From Antitrichia curtipendula (lineage: Eukaryota; Streptophyta; Bryopsida; Hypnales; Leucodontaceae): a stretch of DNA of 64,000 nt. A program made the translations under genes and the position numbers. Under the pieces are notes generated by a model, which was given only the letters and a program-made list of their open reading frames with translations, searched no databases and had not been told where the DNA came from. The DNA is taken from assembly GCA_951230915.1 (NCBI GenBank), contig OX579635.1, positions 46,128,001-46,192,000 of the forward strand, in the 5' to 3' direction. This document shows positions 45,327 through 57,303 of the stretch, one piece after another (positions within the stretch are counted from its first letter, which is position 1; every line of letters begins with the position of its first letter).

Positions 45327-48300
45327 GAAAATTGTCCCCCATATTTAACTGCGATTGGTTGACTGCTAATTTTTCTAAATTTCAATTTTAAATCTAGCTA
45401 TATGAAAGTTTCAATGACCTAGGGAACTTCCACTTTGAAAATTTATGGAAACTACATTTCATATTTAAAAATTCTAATTCTTTTTTAACATTTATGATTT
45501 TCAATTGCTAATACTATAGTTTTTAGGTTTCTTTCTAAAAATGGTGCCTCCAACTATACTAACTAAGTTGCTTGTTTTGATGATTTTAGATGTTTCCACC
45601 TTAGATTAGTTCATGAGCTGCATTTTTGGTACATAAATAATGATATTTAGGATTCATTACCTAGTAGATAGTAATGCTAATTATCCTACAAAGAAATTTA
45701 CTAATAGGTGAAATTATTCTTGAATTGCCAATCATGTATTTACATGTGTTGAGTTCACATTTTGCATAAGTAGGTAAGATAAGTAATTTTTGTAAATTTT
45801 TTATTTTTGGTTGTAAATTTTTTGTGTTAGTGATTGCTGATGGGCGCTTGTTTGCACAAATGTTCGGGTTAAATTGGATTTTCAACCGTACTTTAGTGTG
45901 CTTTGACTGAAAGGTGGATTACAAAAACGACTATATGGGTTGGGATTTCAACCTCCAATTGATATTTTTTCAATCATGAGCAACATAGAAACATAGATTA
46001 ATCCTTAAACGATGGACTTATAACCATGGAAATCATCTCTTTTGACATCGTGTGAATTGTTGGATTAAAATAATGCAAAAGCACTCATTGGAAGTCAAGT
46101 TACTGTAGATGATCTTTCCTTTTCTCACAAAATTTAGAGGATGAATAGTTGCACTTTTATCCTACATAGGAGTTTCTCTTGTCATTTATTGGCCACAAAA
46201 CAGCGGTCTCGACGTTTAAGGGTTTAAAAGTTCATTGAAAAACTACGGGTCACAATTGAATGAAGTAGTGCAAATTTCAACCCAATGAGGGGATTATAGT
46301 TGAAATGATCTCCACAATTTCCACAGTTGAAATGATCCCAATTTGGCCCTCGTTTTTTAAAAGATTTTGAATCTCGACAAGACCTTAAATTTTCAACCCA
46401 ACCCTGTGCGGTTCCTCTTTTAGAAGCATCAGTGAACATCAATGGCGTACTGTTCAAGATGAGAGGATTCGAAGTTACTGAACAAGTTTATCGAAACTAC
46501 AACCGGGTGACAAAGTGAAAGATATATTTGCACACTGGCTGAGATTGAAATTCAATCTGAAATATGTAATTGTGTTAAACTCGCGTAATTCCGGGCACCA
46601 CTAGTTGTGACATTCATCTGCAAAAAGCTTTAAAACCCTGGACTTAGCATAGATTCGCATTTCAGGCCTCATGGCATGAAAAGTGACAAAATTGTGATAT
46701 TCCGCCAATTTAACAATATTGTCATTATAAAATCCTAAACCGTAAACCCTCAAAGAAATTGTTCCAGTCATCCAACTGAAACCGAAGATCTCTGGGCACA
46801 GGGAAGCCCTCCTTTTCACAGCCCTGGCACTTGAACGTCACAATTTTGACACTCTGAAGCTGCCATTCTAACAAATATAACTATACTTCTGTACACGCCA
46901 AATTGAAACTGCTAGTTTGATAAACTTATAAATATCCAAGTCATACTCAAGTGAGAACATGCTTGTCCAAATATTTTTTATTTTATAATTTAGGAATCAC
47001 CTTTGAATGAGAACATAGGATTCATTTAGGTGTTGTCTCCTCAACATACATGATAGCGTACAGCAAGTTTGGCACTGAGATAGAACTTTATATCACTGAC
47101 CACACATATCATGTAGAAAAAATGGAAGAAAGGCAATTTCAATTAGATTGATTCGTTTCTGATTTCCAAAAAATGAGATGATCTAAGAGTTTTTTCCTTT
47201 GATAAACAAGGGTAGGTATAAGGTACTGGCACGTTAAACTACCAACATACCTAAACAAACTCCCATTTTTTGCCTAATAGCAAACCAAATCTGCATGTGA
47301 TACCACTAGTTTTGAGTAGATTATCAAGTTGGCTATTAAAGTTGGCTATTAAGGAGTGTTGCTATTCATGCATCACTCTTTGTTGCTTCAAGGTTTCAAA
47401 TGTGCTGTCTCTAATGGGTCTATGAGCCTACAACCTGTTGCTTTTGAAAATTTATAACATATTCTCAGAATACCAAAAAATTCAAAGTCTACTTGCAACA
47501 TCTTCCACTACAATTTGCTAATCTGATTGATCAAAAATTTCACAATGTAGCCCACATGAACTGTAGCCCACATGAAAGACAATGGAATGCTTATATTGAT
47601 GATTTAAGGTGTCACTACCTTAGATTTGAGTTTAATTCAAATGTATAACACTCGGAAATGGTCAATTTAATTATAATTCCATTGAAGGAGGTAAGGAACA
47701 ACCTGTGGAAGAGCCAGTTGCCAGTTTGCCACACCGCATACGAACTGCCTGCTGTCTGCTGGGCAGCATAATTAGGTGACTTAGTATTCTTACTTCCTGG
47801 CTCAATTCCTGCCGCATCCAATAATAAAGGCAAATGTAAGACTCTGCCCAAGAACATCCCTGAAGAACATCATCCCCTCCCCCCCCCCCCCATCAGCAAA
47901 AATTTAAAACAGCTAGCTGCAGAGTGGAGGTCTACAAATGCAAATGAACTCATAGACCCAAATCCTCAATGCAACTGGGCAGCATATACTAACCTTTGAA
48001 AGAAGTCACTGTTAGCCAGACGCAATTGCAATGAATGTAGTCACTGTTACCCGGCTACGTCTTGATTGTGCAGGGGTTGGAAATTGCAATACACAAACGA
48101 GCTTTTCGACTGAGGGCCTCTTTACACTAGTGACGAAGATTTACAGCAACAAAGTTTTGTCTGTCGAATTTGTCACGAGTGTCCGCAATGCGCTAGGACT
48201 GTGAATCATATTAGTACTAGTGCAATTTGTGCACAGAAGTTCCGAGCTCCTTAGACTTATGGTACACAAATGAAGAACGGATTGCTCTTCAGATTGCCTA

Positions 48301-48394
48301 CAGTATATCCGGTCTCAAGAATTGTAAACCCTAATCCTCTATCATAGAACTGCATCCTAAAAAGACGTGCAAATCTGCACATCTCCGAACCCGA
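45327..48394. other. No supportable gene
   Basis: Mostly AT-rich to 45900, then of more mixed composition. Frames of 70-80 codons (minus 46224-46457, 46601-46819, 47615-47857) carry no recognised domain. A run of 13 C lies at about 47880-47892. From about 48000 the sequence is the 3' flank of the SDF2 gene. Confidence 0.45.
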
Positions 48395-49027
48395 TCATGC
48401 TACGCTACTATCTCTGGGGCGAAAGTAGATCCCCTCCGCCGCAGACCAGAGATTATCGGCTTTCTTCTTCGCCACCCCGCAGACTTCTTGCTGGTTCAAC
48501 TGGTTGAATATCATCTTGTGGCTGTGGAGGTAGCTGTCAGTGTCCACATGACGAAGCCTCACTTTCTGATCAAGAAACCACTCAGGCTCCGCCCCCTGAA
48601 TTTCCAGCTTCCACAAATCGCCGCTCTCGTTTCCCTCATCATCTCGAGCACTGACCTCGAGATTGGCAGAAAGCGGAGACCGATGGAGTTCCCCGCTGTG
48701 AAGCCACTTCCGTGTCCCCGTGTGCTGAAGGCGGATGACGGTACCATTGGGAATGACATCGCCTTGCTCGTGATCGTCATCGACAATCTCCACCCTCCAG
48801 TAACTATTCGCATCCTCGACGCCGGGGAACGCCGTCACGGATTGCTGACCACTGCCAGATCCGTAAGGAACGTCGTGGGAGTGCAACCGCGCCTTAGTAC
48901 GTTCGTGTTGGAGCTTGATCACACTGCCGTAGGTCACAAACTCTTTCGCAGACGCAACGGGCGAAGGCAAGACTGCATAATGAAAGACGACCAGGAGTGC
49001 AACAAGAGTGAGCGAGTGGAGCGCCAT
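48395..49027 (-). CDS. SDF2: Stromal cell-derived factor 2-like protein (SDF2), MIR-domain ER protein
   Basis: From the Met at 49027 the product is 210 residues, the normal SDF2 length. It has a hydrophobic signal peptide (about 1-27, TLVALLVVFHYAVLP ... VASA), then three MIR repeats: YGSVIKLQHERTKARLHSHD with PYGSGSGQQSVT, GTVIRLQHTGTRKWLHS, and KVRLRHVDTDSYLHSHK. The tail reads QQEVCG then KKADNLWSAAEG. In Arabidopsis SDF2 is an ER-lumen protein of the glycoprotein quality-control and unfolded-protein response needed for maturation of some receptor kinases. No intron interrupts the coding region. The same frame stays open upstream to an ATG at 49261, which would add 78 residues before the signal peptide; 49027 is preferred because it puts the signal peptide at the N-terminus. 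No ER-retention tetrapeptide is seen (ends RDSSVA). Confidence 0.93.
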   Translation of the reverse strand: MALHSLTLVALLVVFHYAVLPSPVASAKEFVTYGSVIKLQHERTKARLHSHDVPYGSGSGQQSVTAFPGVEDANSYWRVEIVDDDHEQGDVIPNGTVIRLQHTGTRKWLHSGELHRSPLSANLEVSARDDEGNESGDLWKLEIQGAEPEWFLDQKVRLRHVDTDSYLHSHKMIFNQLNQQEVCGVAKKKADNLWSAAEGIYFRPRDSSVA

Positions 49028-50319
49028 AGCTAGGGTTAGATGAAGAAACCCCACGCTCTTCGATTGCACCCCAAGAGTCGACTTATTAGAGCTGATCTTC
49101 CCGAATCTTAACTGAGCTGCACTTTCCGCAAGCTCCTTCGGCAATTCTTCAAGATTCTCACACCTCGGCGCAACTGCAACGGGGCGGTAATAACGAACAC
49201 CAGATGAGCTCTTCGGAACTGCAATTGTAAGCTTCGAGTACAAATTTCTGTCCGAGTTCATGCCCTCCAGATACGATCGTCAACCCCTGTAACCCTAAAT
49301 TTGTTTCTCGGTTTTCAGTTCTTTTGGGTGAAGGCAAGATTGGTCCGTCAGTGATCGCCAAAAATAGTAAACTGATTCTTGACCTTTACGTTTCAGCTTG
49401 TGACGTAAATAACTTGAATCCGGGCCTTGTCATAGGTTCACATTGAATGAGGGATTTTATATTCAATTTTCCAACTCGGTGCGAGGTAGACAAGCCTATT
49501 ACCACCCTCATTTGGAATCTGGATATTTTGGGGTCAATTCCAAGAGGGACACATATTTTTCAGAGGTGTGCTTTTTTTCACAAATCAAATCCAAGTGGAG
49601 TTATGATTTCCCAATTAAAATTAATTTATGTGAATTTTTGAAGTAGTTTGCTTTGAAATTACAAAATTGCCCATAGAGTGAAGTCATAAACACTCCATAA
49701 GCACCACATAACCACCCTTTCATTATCTATTGGCACTTAAGTTCCCACCAATCAAGCAATGACACATTATCAATTTTGGCATTAATTTACTGATTTTGTT
49801 AAAATCTTAAAGGGATTTTTGCAAATTTTCTAGGCAAATTTGGATGTTTGAATGGACAGAATTGGAGCCAAAAGTAGGGTATGAAATTAGGCAATGGATG
49901 GAATTGGACTTGTCTATCTTAACATGGAGAGCTATTCACATCCATGATTGTAACTGAATTGTATAGGAAAAATCATTTATTCATCCAAATGAATGTACAT
50001 TCATCCAAATGAGGTAATATCATTCTATTATGATGGAGGGAAAGTGGATGATTTTTTATTACTTTGTCAATAAAATATTTTTAATATATTTTTATATAAT
50101 GTCACCATAACTATAATCCCTATTTTGAATATACACTTTAGAAATGTGTCACCATGATAGCTAGGCAAACAAATTTTTTTATTGAAATAAGAACCATAAA
50201 ATACATTGAAAAAAAAATTTCAATCTATTTTCAAGCTATAATGTAGGTATACACTAATTTCTTTGAAGATATACATGAATTTGGCCATTTATTATCTAGT
50301 TTCTATCGTATAGTTATTG
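49028..50319. other. SDF2 5' flank, then AT-rich DNA without a gene
   Basis: The first 235 bases are an in-frame extension or 5' untranslated region of SDF2. From 49440 to 50300 the sequence is AT-rich with chance frames only. Confidence 0.5.
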
Positions 50320-50485
50320 ACACTTCTGCTAAGGTTTCATTCTCTAGATGAAACTCATCCAACACTTGTTCATAGATATTAGGTTAGAACCCAAATGTAC
50401 TTAAACTAGGGCTTAATCTTGTTGTAATCATCTTCTTAAGATTGAGTTGATCACTCACTTGCTCTCTGCAATCTATTTTTCTACA

Positions 50486-50497
50486 TAGTATCAAATC
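50486..50497 (+). other. Degraded tRNA-iMet primer-binding site of the copia element
   Basis: TAGTATCAAATC matches the initiator-methionine site TGGTATCAGAGC at 9 of 12 positions, with two G-to-A changes. It follows ...CTACA, a possible LTR end, after a stretch rich in CACTTGCTCTCTGCAATC typical of copia LTRs. The LTR start was not located. Confidence 0.5.
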
Positions 50498-50607
50498 AAC
50501 TTTAGTTTTTTCTCACACAGTCAGAGTACTATTGAAAAACTAAAAGCTTGTCTTTGTAAACCTTATTCTACTAGATAAACTATAGAACCAATTTTCTCTG
50601 AATAGTC

Positions 50608-51545
50608 CTAGTCACCACTACGGTGGTGCCTTAGAAACCTGAGCAAACTTGTAGAATCTTGCTTGCTTATAGTGATGTTACGGATCCCAGTGCTAGGGAC
50701 ATACTTGAATTGATAGAACTTACAGGACTGGCAAATTACGTAATCTGGAGTTACAAAGTGAAACTTCTTCTTATGTACGAGGGACTCTAGTGCTTTACCA
50801 AGTTGCGCAACGACGACAACTCTGGTGGCACTAGCATTGTTGGAAATGCAACCTCGGATGTCCATAAATGAAGCACAAATCTGCCCACTGTACCTGTGAC
50901 ACCATCTACACCTACAGTTGTCAACATTCTTATGGATAGCCTCAATGGATACCAATTGTGCTTTTGCGTTGTCCGCATAATCATATCTTTGATTTCTTCC
51001 GAGGTTTGTAGTTTCAATGCTTTAGTAGGACAACCATTTTGGATGTAGTTAATTGTGTTGGTTATTTCTTCCGATAGTACTTTGAAATTTTTTGTCCCAT
51101 TGACTACACTTTGAATTCCCTCAAATAGCATATGATTTTTTCTCTCAACTATACCATTTTGGTGAGGAGAATAGCCCGCGGTAAGCTGACAAGTGATGCC
51201 ATGGCGGGTACAATAGTCTTGGAAAGAGCTAGAAAGATATTATCCTCCTCTATTACTTCTAAGAGTTCCTATGCATTGTTCTGGAGTCTCAATTAGTATC
51301 CAAAATTATTGAAAGCATTCTAAGGTTTAAGATTTGTCAGCAAGAAAATATAGCCAAATCTTGCAAGAATAGTCATCAATAAAGGTGAGTATATATTTAT
51401 TGTTGGCGGGATGGGAAGTGGGTCATATAGGTTGTTATGTACCAACTGCAATTTTTTGGTAGTGAAATGTTTGCATTTCTTGGGGATTTTTTCTTGTAGG
51501 AGCTTGCCGATCATATAGGATAGACAAACATATTTTAAGAGAGGT
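50608..51545 (-). pseudogene. Copia gag-pre-integrase and integrase, inverted and broken
   Basis: Reading from 51545 downwards: a gag-pre-integrase piece (GKLLQEKIPKKCKHFTTKKL, then LQLVHNNLYDPLP), the integrase core start (TFIDDYSCKIWLYFL), the second acidic motif region where RSDRGGEY reads RSNRGG-stop-Y, and QLTAGYSPHQNGIVERKNH with the catalytic Glu. Past about 51000 it continues YIQNGCPTKALKLQTSEEI and then loses similarity. The second catalytic Asp has become Asn. Stops and a frame change are present, so it is non-functional. Confidence 0.75.
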
Positions 51546-51572
51546 ACAACTAGAACCCCAACTACAAGATCT

Positions 51573-52960
51573 TTGGAAGTCTTCCAAACGCTCCCAGATC
51601 CTTCTACTTCAAGCCACACGACCACTGACACTACCTTTGATAGTCCCATTCAAACTGCAAATGAAAATCCACCTTTATCTCCCAATAACTCTATCTTATC
51701 CAGTCATGATGTTTCTTCCAGACGCTCACAACATCCACGCAAACAAAGCATTTGCTTGGATGGCTAGGTCTTGTGTCTTTCCACCAATGACTTCAATATT
51801 TGCACCATTACCTCCCCCCAAACCCATCACCCATGAACAAGATCAGATTGAAATTACATTCAAAACGGCCAAAACCGATCTATGATGGAGACAAGCAATT
51901 CAAGAAGAAATGAACTCTATTTAGAAGAATAATACCTGGAATTTGGAACCATTGCCCTCTAGTAAGAGAGCCATCATGTGCAAATGGGTTTTCAAATTAA
52001 AGACTAGACTCCTTAGTAAACCCCCCATGAAGAAAGCTCGTCTTGTGGCTAGAGGTTTTGAGCAATGCCATGAAATATATTTTGATGAAACCTTTGCATT
52101 GGTTATAAAATAGGCTACCTAGAGAATTGTCATCGTTCTTGCTGCATCCAAAAGGTGGAATATCCACTATATGGATGTTTGTACTGCTTTCTTACACGGC
52201 TTATTCAAGGAAAGGATTTACATGCTACAACCACTTGACTTCCAAGTTCTTGGAAAAGAAAAACTAGTTTGCAAGTTCAACCGATCGCTTTATAGGTTCA
52301 AGCAAAGTCCTAGAACTTGGTACAATAGAATTGACTCAGCTCTTTGTTGAATTGGACTACAAGGAAGTAAATCAGATCCTAACATGTACTTTATGCACCA
52401 AGAGTCCAAGAGGCAAAAACCTTAATTCTCATGCTCTATATTGATGATTTATTTATTATTGGTAGTTTCCTTTATCTCATTCAATCTATCGCATAAGCAA
52501 TTCTTACGTCACGAATTCAACATGACAAACTTGGGCAAAGTAGAACGCTACCTCGGAATTACATTTAAGCAAGTTATACTCGGGATTTTTTGATATAAAA
52601 TCTCCTTCAGTTGACACTACTACCTATTGCAAACTCATTGGCAAGCTTATATTTCTCACTATAACTCATCCCAGCATTGTACACTCGGTTAGTAGATTGA
52701 GCAACTACATGGCCGTTCTACAAGAAGCCCACTTCAATGAAGCAAAATACCTACTCAAATATCAACAAGGAACACTTGATTTTGAAATCCTCTATCGTGC
52801 AAACTCTCCAATTGCTATCTCTAGATATAAGGATTTTGATTGGGGTTTCTACGCAGACACTCAAAGATCTATGGATGTATACATATTTACACTTGCAGTA
52901 GAACCAATTACTTGGTAGAGTGTGAGCTTCTAATTCGTCACTTAGGACATAGTTTTTCTC
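51573..52960 (+). pseudogene. Copia reverse transcriptase (RVT_2), broken
   Basis: Pieces in order include WNLEPLPSSKRAIMCKWVFK, KKARLVARGFEQ, YMDVCTAFLHGLFKERIYML, LVCKFNRSLYRFKQSPRTW and the catalytic YIDD (52437-52448), followed by LGKVERYLGI. They fall in several frames with many stops (for example at 52110 and 52347). This is the typical copia RT region and is inactive. Confidence 0.8.
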
Positions 52961-55263
52961 TAGTTTCAAATTTCGCAATTTAGGTTATAACTCTATGCAA
53001 AAAGCCCCCCCAAAAGTGAAAGACCAAAATAGAATGTGACATATCAAAATAGGTATTTAGTATAAAACATGATTTTATGTCTAGAATACCCCAGATGCCC
53101 ACCTATAAGTAGTTTAGAACCAAAAAAGGAAGTTAGGGAGTTTGAGTGATGTTGTCAGAATTAGCTTAAACCTTCTACACTAGGAATCCAGGTTAGTTAA
53201 ATTAGTCCGAGGAAAGTTTAATGAGATCCCTAGGTACATTCCAAGGATAGGTCCCGGTTTCCCATTCCATCGATGAAACCGTAGAAACTCCAATTGCTAG
53301 CACTGCAAGGGTTACTATATTGGGATGGCCATTAGAGGAATCCACGGCCAACGAGCAATGATCTAGGTTTGGAAGCATGCTAGAAAGTTGGATGCGAAAT
53401 CCATTCACCAAGGTTTCCTCATTTGTGAAAGATTTCCTATTTAATGATAATTAGTGAGGGGGTAGAATTTTTATCCTCCCTTCCTCACATGTGCAAATTA
53501 AGGATATGAGCTTGCACATCTTTTGGGAGATTCTATGAGAGGTCCCACAAAAAGTTTCGGAATTTTCTAACTTGTAGAAATATCCTTTCCAAATGGTCAA
53601 TCGCTAAAATCCACGACAAAAATTTCCTAGAAATTACCTAGATGGTGGTAAAATCTCATTAAAAATTAGGGTAGGATTTTTTATGTTAATAATTTTTTTT
53701 ACAAGTTTTGAGGCATTTTGATAGCGGGAGGTATTCAAACTAGAAGGATCCCTTCAAATTAATGCCATGGCAGATCTAGAATTTATACGAATTTTAGAAT
53801 TTATACAAAGTTGACCGACGTTCCAAAAGCACAAAAAATTGGAGAAAAGTCAAAGAGGAGTCTGTTTTTATCCCCTTGGACCTTCCAAGCAACCCTAGCC
53901 AATCACCTTGGTTAGAAAAGGTAAACTCCCAAAAGTTAGCTTTTAAACCTTTTATTGTCTAAAGTTGGCATTAGATTTTGATGGATCTTTTGCGAGGGAA
54001 AGAGGAGAGGGATACCATAGTTTTTGATAATGGCTTTTTGAAGCCAATGGCACAATCCGTTTGCAATTTGGAGTTAATCTCCAAAAGTTAGAAATTGGAC
54101 CAACATAGGAACTAGGAAGTCAACAATCTAGGGATAGGAGAAAATAATGAGGAAATCTAGAGTTCTAAGTTTTCCATGGTTAAAATGAAGTTTCTACTAG
54201 GTAATAAAGGAACATTATGAAGAAATCTAAAAGTTCTAAGGTTCCCATAGTGGGAACGGAGTTCTCATTGGATAAATGCAAATTAAGAGAAAATCTAGAG
54301 TCTAGACTTCTAGGATTCACATGGTTAGAACGGAGCTCCTAGTAGGAAACTTAGAGAGGAGGTGGGTTCTCGGTCATGTATAAAGGGGGATCCGGTTTCC
54401 TCTCAAAACACCCTCATTTTTGTATTTGGGTTCGTTGGGTCCAATTTATGTTGGAATTTTGGAAATGAGTAAAAAAACTTGATGGTGTTTGTGTGTCTCT
54501 TCTTTTTGGTCATTTTTGTTGTTTTGTCAAGCTTGTAGAGGTCTCGGAGGTCCCTTTGCATCTTGTGTTTTTTTTTGGGTCACTTGTCTTGAAGCTTTTC
54601 TATCCTTATGTTACTTGTTTTTGGGTCCTTTAGAGACTTAAGCATATAGTTCTACTAACATTGGCAAAGGTCGTTTGTCACATTTTTGTAGAAGTTTTTG
54701 AGTTTCTAGTTGTCATTGTACTAACCCTAGAGGACCCCCCACCGTACTTTGGCAATGTTGCTATTGGAGCCTTTAGTTAAAGTGTTGAGTCTTATACTAA
54801 CCACTATTGTTCTACCAAACGTGTCCTTGAAGCATCTTAGTCACCATTGTCAATTAACCTAGTCAAACCTTGCACATGTTATTGAAGGTCCTGCTGGAAC
54901 AGTGGAGCTTTGAACCCTTTAGTCTTAGATTGTGTGTTAAAACTCCATCAGACGGCAGAGCTTTAAATCCCAAGTCAAAAAAAGTCTTGGATTTGGTGTT
55001 AAACCCAAATCAACGGCAGAGCCTTGAACTCCTTTAACAGTTAAATCCAAAGTTTAGTTTCGAAAACGCGTTGAAAGCAAACAAAAGTTTAGTATTCAAA
55101 AAGTAGACAATAGTCTCTAGTTTTCCCCAAGCCAAGTCATTTAGGTCCCTAGTTACTATCTAGGTTGAAGTCAACCACAGTCCCAACCCTCTTTCCTTGT
55201 TTAGTGTAGTTGGTCAAGTTGAAGTCTATTTTTTCAAACCCCCAAGGACCCCAACAAGCTCCT
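52961..55263. other. No gene; possible LTR or promoter at 54370-55250
   Basis: No coding frame was supported. GTATAAAGGGGG at about 54377 is a strong TATA-type sequence, followed by T-rich leader-like DNA. ACGGCAGAGCTTT and ACGGCAGAGCCTT at about 54952 and 55012 are two copies of an approximately 60-bp degenerate repeat. This could be a solo LTR or leader of the GC-island module. Confidence 0.35.
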
Positions 55264-55269
55264 AGAAGC

Positions 55270-55680
55270 AGGGTTGATAGGACGTTCGGACGTCCGCACG
55301 TCCGCATGTCCGCACGTCCACGTCCGGCGGACGTGGACGCTGACCCCCGGACGTCTTTTGACATCCCTGGCCGGGCCGTCCGATCGGTCGGATCGTCCGC
55401 ACGGTCGAGAGGCTCGCGGACAGTCCCGCAGACGGGATCTCGCGGACGGGCCCTCGGGCGGGTAGGGCGTCGGGCTCGCGGACGCGATCGTGCGGACGAG
55501 ATCGCGCGGTCGGATCTTGCGGACGGGATCATGCGGACGTGATCGTGCGGACGGGCACGTGCGGACGGGACGTCCGCACGATCTGCCTGTCCGATTCTGG
55601 GCCGTCCGATTCGCACGTACGCGTCCGCATTGCCTGGTCCGCCTTCGGACGCCATAAATAGCGCGGCGGACGGCTCATTC
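55270..55680 (+). promoter_or_regulatory. GC-rich CGGACG/CGTCCG island with TATA box upstream of unknown gene
   Basis: About 400 bp of dense CGGACG, GTCCG and their combinations (such as CGTCCGCACGTCCGCATGTC) stand out from AT-rich flanks. It ends in GCCATAAATAGCG (about 55654) followed by GGCGGACGGCTCATTCCTCAC and a normal leader. An equivalent order, CGGACG cluster, then GCATAAAAGAG, then CGGACGG, then CTCCTCAC, occurs upstream of the kinase-like gene on the other strand. The match suggests a shared promoter type. Open frames crossing the island are by-products of high GC. Confidence 0.5.
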
Positions 55681-55935
55681 CTCACAATCGTTTCCCTTGC
55701 GGAGTGGGTGATCCAGTGCCTCTCAATGGCTCTGTGCGCCCCTTTCGTTTTGGTGTGTGAACGATTGTGCTCGGATACTGAATTGCACCAAATTATTTTG
55801 GTGATTACTTGGTTTTGAAGGCCTTGTTAACAACTTCACCTCGTTTCATTGGCAAGTGTCAAACATTTTGTTCAGTTCTCCTAAAGATTCATGTGAACTT
55901 TGTCATCAAATCATTTCATTTTAATCAAGGTTATC

Positions 55936-57033
55936 ATGCCTCGCAAAAGTAGTTCAAGGTCCAGTAACAAAGGCAAATCCCAGGACATGAACTGGGGAGA
56001 TTGGGCAAATCCAATGTGTGCAGCTGAACCTGGATGGGAAGAAGAGCCCAAGAAGGTTTGGGACTGCACAATGTGCAAAAAGTACGTCAAAATGACGCAC
56101 CTTTCCAAAATGTGGTCACAAGAAAGAGCAGACAAGCAAGTTCGACGCTGGGAAGGACAAATTTCCACGTGCGAGAGCCAACACTTTGTGCACCGATACG
56201 AGGAAGTAACGCGGTGCGTTGAGCTGCCTGATTCCAAACCAAATGTTATGAATTATTCCAACATGGCCATGGTTTGGGTAGAGATTGTACTCCACAAAGA
56301 TGTAGACTGGCGCACAATTTACGGGAAAAATGTTGACAATATGAAGCGCACTGACGTTGTTATTTATACGAGTTGGACTCAACCGAGCGATTGTATGCAA
56401 ATGTGGTCCAATCGAGGGCAGTTTGGATTTCTGCCGGTTGTATTGACAGATGCTGAGGATGAATGGTCGGACGACGATGATGTAGAAGACAATCCAACAC
56501 CCATAACATTTACAGTGGGACATGAGCGTCAAGAAGCTCGGGAAGACATCGAGTTCAATCAACAAATGCAAGAAGCTATGCATAGAAGCATGGAGGATCG
56601 GGGTCAACAACACGGGCATGACAGGTCCTACCAACATGATCGTACTGCATCTGGTTCACAAGATGGTCAAAGGGTCTTACACTACGCTAACGACCCTCGA
56701 GGTACTTATTACAACCCAGAAAGAAGCCATGGAACCACACATGATTTTGGATCTAACCAAGGAGGCTCCCAATACTTGTCCGGATCTACTACGGGTGGTT
56801 CATATGAGCGTCTCACAGGCTCTCGTCATGTCGAACCAAGGCAAGGAAGGTCTCAGCACCGTGATGTAGTTCCTCCTCCAACTTTTGGAGGTCCTTACTA
56901 TGGAAATCCCAATCAAGGAGCTACGCCAAGCGACTATGGATGCACTTGGGGCGGAGGACCATATCTTGGCACTTATGGATCCGGTTCCACACCACCAAAA
57001 CGTAGAGATGACATCCATTCAGATTCCAAGTAA
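55936..57033 (+). CDS. Unknown protein, 365 aa, with C-x2-C region and low-complexity tail
   Basis: ATG 55936 starts a single long frame (MPRKSSSRSSNKGKSQDMNW). Residues about 40-150 are a compact Trp/Cys-rich region (VWDCTMCKKYVKMTHLSKMW, then STCESQHFVHRYEEVTRC) that could bind zinc. An acid patch (EWSDDDDVEDN) follows at about 176. The C-terminal half is Gln, His, Ser, Gly and Tyr rich (repeated GGxY/YGN-type segments) and ends KRRDDIHSDSK, likely disordered. I do not recognise the family. It follows the first CGGACG island and its TATA box by about 280 bp and faces the kinase-like gene tail to tail, so the two probably belong to one module. Coding is supported by length, a sensible leader and amino-acid composition; function is unknown. 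Confidence 0.65.
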   Translation: MPRKSSSRSSNKGKSQDMNWGDWANPMCAAEPGWEEEPKKVWDCTMCKKYVKMTHLSKMWSQERADKQVRRWEGQISTCESQHFVHRYEEVTRCVELPDSKPNVMNYSNMAMVWVEIVLHKDVDWRTIYGKNVDNMKRTDVVIYTSWTQPSDCMQMWSNRGQFGFLPVVLTDAEDEWSDDDDVEDNPTPITFTVGHERQEAREDIEFNQQMQEAMHRSMEDRGQQHGHDRSYQHDRTASGSQDGQRVLHYANDPRGTYYNPERSHGTTHDFGSNQGGSQYLSGSTTGGSYERLTGSRHVEPRQGRSQHRDVVPPPTFGGPYYGNPNQGATPSDYGCTWGGGPYLGTYGSGSTPPKRRDDIHSDSK

Positions 57034-57303
57034 AGTAGGTAGAGCTATTTTAGTCGTTGTCTCACAATCGAGTGGGCCTTGGAATCTTTTGCCATTGGAT
57101 TATGGAGTGTGGCAATCATAGTACAAAAATATCGGCATCTTGGCGAATAGCATTTACGTACTAAATTACTTTGATGTAAATATATTGTATTAAAATGTAT
57201 TTGGACGTTAGTACTTGGTATCATCATAGCGGTATCGTTCAAGTATCAACTGTATTGCTTTTCAATATAAAAAATATTTGCGTACGATGAGATTCTATTA
57301 TCA

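Larger units (their letters stand above)
50320..52960. mobile_element. Broken Ty1/copia retrotransposon with internal inversion
   Basis: A plus-oriented LTR end with a tRNA-type primer site (about 50485), a minus-oriented integrase section (about 50600-51540) and a plus-oriented reverse transcriptase section (about 51573-52960) follow each other. Each part is recognisably copia, but the middle faces the other way. No 3' LTR or target duplication was found. All frames are interrupted. Confidence 0.75.

Noticed and set aside
55149..55685. 178-codon minus frame and 110-codon plus frame in the 55.3-kb island
   Set aside because: Arg/Asp/Pro/Ser-rich translations come from repeated CGGACG words that contain no stop codons; no sign of selection for protein.
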